Origin: Methylovulum sp.
GTDB taxonomy: Bacteria > Pseudomonadota > Gammaproteobacteria > Methylococcales > Methylomonadaceae
Direction of reading: 5' to 3'
DNA: 5,635 nucleotides
Assembly (NCBI GenBank): GCA_028713595.1
Contig: JAQTNZ010000201.1
Span: 1 to 5,635 of the forward strand
The translations under genes were made by a program, and so were the position numbers. Shown piece by piece: positions 4,002 through 5,635 of the stretch (within the stretch, counting starts at the first letter, position 1; the number at the start of each line of letters is the position of its first letter). Under the pieces are notes generated by a model. That model was given only the letters and a program-made list of their open reading frames with translations, had not been told where the DNA came from and did not search any database.

Positions 4002-4880
4002 ATGCACATCAACACGAAAGATTTCCGCGTATCCGAAGGCGATACTGTCAACCTCAAACACTGGCCGACACAAATCGAGCCGGTTTACGAATCGAAAAAG
4101 GCTTACCACCAGTGGCTTGATGAGCAGGTGGAAGAACTGAATGCCTTACAACAGCTTCAATACGCCGCCAACCGCTATGCGGTGCTGGTCATTTTCCAGG
4201 CGATGGATGCGGCCGGCAAGGACAGCGCAATCCGGCATGTGATGTCGGGGGTCAACCCGCAAGGTTGCCAAGTGTTCAGTTTCAAACATCCCAGCGCAGT
4301 GGAACTGGATCATGATTTTCTCTGGCGCACCACCCAGTGTTTGCCGGAACGCGGCAGGATCGGTATTTTTAACCGTTCCTATTATGAAGAAGTGCTGATC
4401 GCCCGCGTACATCCCGAAATTTTGCGCAGCCAAGGCTTACCGGACGAGTTGCTGGATGAAAAACACATCTGGCAGGCGCGTTACCAATCCATCGTCGATT
4501 TGGAAAAGCATCTGCACCGTAACGGCACACGGATTATCAAATTCTTCCTGCACCTTTCCAAAGAGGAACAGCGCAAACGCTTTCTTGAGCGCATCGACAC
4601 ACCGGAAAAAGTCTGGAAATTCAGTATCGCCGATATTGAAGAAAGGCGTTTTTGGAAGCAGTACATGCAGGCCTATGAGACCTGTCTGGGCGAGACCAGC
4701 ACCAAAACTGCGCCTTGGTATGTGGTGCCTGCCGATGACAAAAAAAATGCCCGCCTGATTATCGCCCAGATCATTGTCGATACCTTAAAAGCCTTGGACA
4801 TGCGCTATCCCGCCGCCGATGCGGCACGGCAACAGGAATTGCTGGCGATACGCCAGCAACTGATGCAGGAAGCCGTGTAG
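4002..4880 (+). CDS. ppk2: PPK2 family polyphosphate:nucleotide phosphotransferase
   Basis: A 292-residue cytoplasmic kinase that transfers phosphate between polyphosphate and nucleoside mono- or diphosphates. The Walker A-type loop is [19 protein letters not shown] (65-83, with K73). It is followed by [15 protein letters not shown] (85-98), ELDHDFLWR (101-109), and the Walker B-type segment [24 protein letters not shown] (115-138, given by position and key residues R119, N124, R125, E129). The lid region with [14 protein letters not shown] (185-198) and the PEKVWKFS element (201-208) are also present, as is the late [15 protein letters not shown] segment (237-251). Length and order fit single-domain PPK2 enzymes of the TIGR03709-like group. 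Whether it prefers AMP, ADP or GDP cannot be read from the sequence. The start is firm: AGGAG at 3991-3995, 6 nt from ATG 4002. It lies 9 nt after the YihY-like gene and 4 nt before the permease gene, hence one operon. Confidence 0.95.
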   Translation: MHINTKDFRVSEGDTVNLKHWPTQIEPVYESKKAYHQWLDEQVEELNALQQLQYAANRYAVLVIFQAMDAAGKDSAIRHVMSGVNPQGCQVFSFKHPSAVELDHDFLWRTTQCLPERGRIGIFNRSYYEEVLIARVHPEILRSQGLPDELLDEKHIWQARYQSIVDLEKHLHRNGTRIIKFFLHLSKEEQRKRFLERIDTPEKVWKFSIADIEERRFWKQYMQAYETCLGETSTKTAPWYVVPADDKKNARLIIAQIIVDTLKALDMRYPAADAARQQELLAIRQQLMQEAV

Positions 4881-4884
4881 GGAC

Positions 4885-5635
4885 ATGGCAAAGTCTTCTG
4901 CGTTATCAGGCAATATTAAAGCGGCCATAAGCCCCTGCTCGATCACCTTAAGCCAAAAAGAGACTGTCTTGGAAGCCACCTTCCTAGGGGATTGGCTGTT
5001 GGCCGCTGACATCCCGCCCCTAGACCCCATTTTGGCACAACTGGGCGACAGCCAGGGCGTTAAGCACCTAGTGTTCTCAATGGCAGGGCTGGGCCGTTGG
5101 GACAGCTTGCTGATGACCGAGCTGATCCACCTGATTGATGATGCCAAAAAACATGGCATGGAGGTTGACACCCGCACCTTGCCCGAAGGGATCCAAGGTT
5201 TGTTAAGCCTAGTGTACGCCGTCCCCGAACCCACCGGGACACGTAGCCCCCCTGCCCCGACCCGCTGGCTGGCGGTGTTGGGTACTGCGGGTTTAGATTT
5301 ATATCAAGATAGCCAAGCCCTCATTGTCTTTATCGGTGAACTGGCCTTAGGTATGGTGGCTTTGCTACGCGGTAAAACCCATTTGCGCCCCGTTGATTTT
5401 TGGCGGCAAATCCAAGATTGCGGCCCCTCGGCCTTGCCTATCATTACCCTGATTAGCCTCTTGGTCGGCCTGATCTTGGCGTTTGTCGGCGCTGTGCAAC
5501 TGGCTTTATTCGTTGCGGAGATTTATATCGCCGACATGGTAGGCTTGGGCATGTCGCGGGATATGGGCGGCTTGATGGCGGCGGTCATCATGACTGGCCG
5601 CACGGGTGCGACTTTCGCCGCGCAGTTAGGCACCA
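4885..5635 (+). CDS. MlaE-type lipid ABC transporter permease with N-terminal STAS-like domain, 3' end outside window
   Basis: An open frame of 250 codons that continues past the window end, with no stop. Residues 1-115 are soluble and resemble a STAS domain (ETVLEATFLGDWLLAAD, then KHLVFSMAGLGRWDSLLMTELIHLIDDAKKHGMEVD). From about 143 the MlaE/permease domain begins (ALIVFIGELALGMVALLRGK), with a strong helix PIITLISLLVGLILAFVGA (185-203) and the family signature GLGMSRDMGGLMAAVIMTGRTGATFAAQLGT (220-250, key residues R225, G228, R239, G241). MlaE-type permeases form the membrane part of ABC systems that move phospholipids between inner and outer membrane; the STAS-fused form is common, and in E. 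coli Mla the STAS protein is the separate MlaB. ATG 4885 is 4 nt after the PPK2 stop, with GGAAG at 4868-4872, 12 nt upstream, and a closer AGGG at 4879-4882. ATPase and substrate-binding genes would be expected downstream. Confidence 0.9.
   Translation, partial: MAKSSALSGNIKAAISPCSITLSQKETVLEATFLGDWLLAADIPPLDPILAQLGDSQGVKHLVFSMAGLGRWDSLLMTELIHLIDDAKKHGMEVDTRTLPEGIQGLLSLVYAVPEPTGTRSPPAPTRWLAVLGTAGLDLYQDSQALIVFIGELALGMVALLRGKTHLRPVDFWRQIQDCGPSALPIITLISLLVGLILAFVGAVQLALFVAEIYIADMVGLGMSRDMGGLMAAVIMTGRTGATFAAQLGT

Noticed and set aside
4785..5234. Minus-strand 149-aa open frame
   Set aside because: It is antisense to the PPK2 end and the STAS-permease start, both of which have recognisable protein motifs.

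Overview
The window looks like a chromosomal segment of a gammaproteobacterium of intermediate G+C. The gene set (a periplasmic SmbP-type metal-binding protein, paired CsbD proteins, a YihY/BrkB protein, a PPK2 kinase and an MlaE-type permease with an N-terminal STAS-like domain) would suit a Methylococcales methanotroph or a relative. That placement is an inference from protein style; nothing in the window fixes the taxon.

The left part (1-1617) is all on the minus strand and consists of very small genes. In transcription order these are: a CsbD-like protein (1441-1617) followed by an SmbP-like periplasmic protein (1047-1364), probably one operon closed by a hairpin terminator at 1007-1030; a second, divergent CsbD-like protein (648-827); an Lmo0937-type two-helix membrane peptide (306-452); and the 5' part of another small two-helix membrane protein that leaves the window at base 1 (1-194). 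All have good ribosome-binding sites, and several are too short to be picked up by a usual length cutoff.

The middle part (1618-3101) starts with a 346-bp divergent promoter region rich in inverted repeats. It is followed on the plus strand by an exported coiled-coil/PRC-barrel protein (1964-2503, with its own terminator at 2512-2550) and an exported methionine-rich helical protein of unknown function (2588-2998).

The right part (3102-5635) is a tight plus-strand operon: a YihY/BrkB family inner-membrane protein, a PPK2-family polyphosphate kinase (9-nt gap) and a lipid-transport (MlaE-type) permease with an N-terminal STAS-like domain (4-nt gap), truncated by the window end.

The most interesting non-coding signal is an 18-bp imperfectly palindromic motif, consensus GTRYGTTRSCGYACYGAM. 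It occurs once ahead of each CsbD gene and once ahead of the PRC-barrel gene. Each copy is oriented with the gene it precedes and lies about 87-111 nt from the start codon. A weaker copy with a one-base deletion lies ahead of the yihY-like gene. This suggests that the left and middle genes form a small envelope/stress regulon, in which cytoplasmic CsbD proteins, small membrane peptides and periplasmic metal-binding or barrel proteins are induced together. No mobile element, CRISPR array, tRNA or rRNA was seen.
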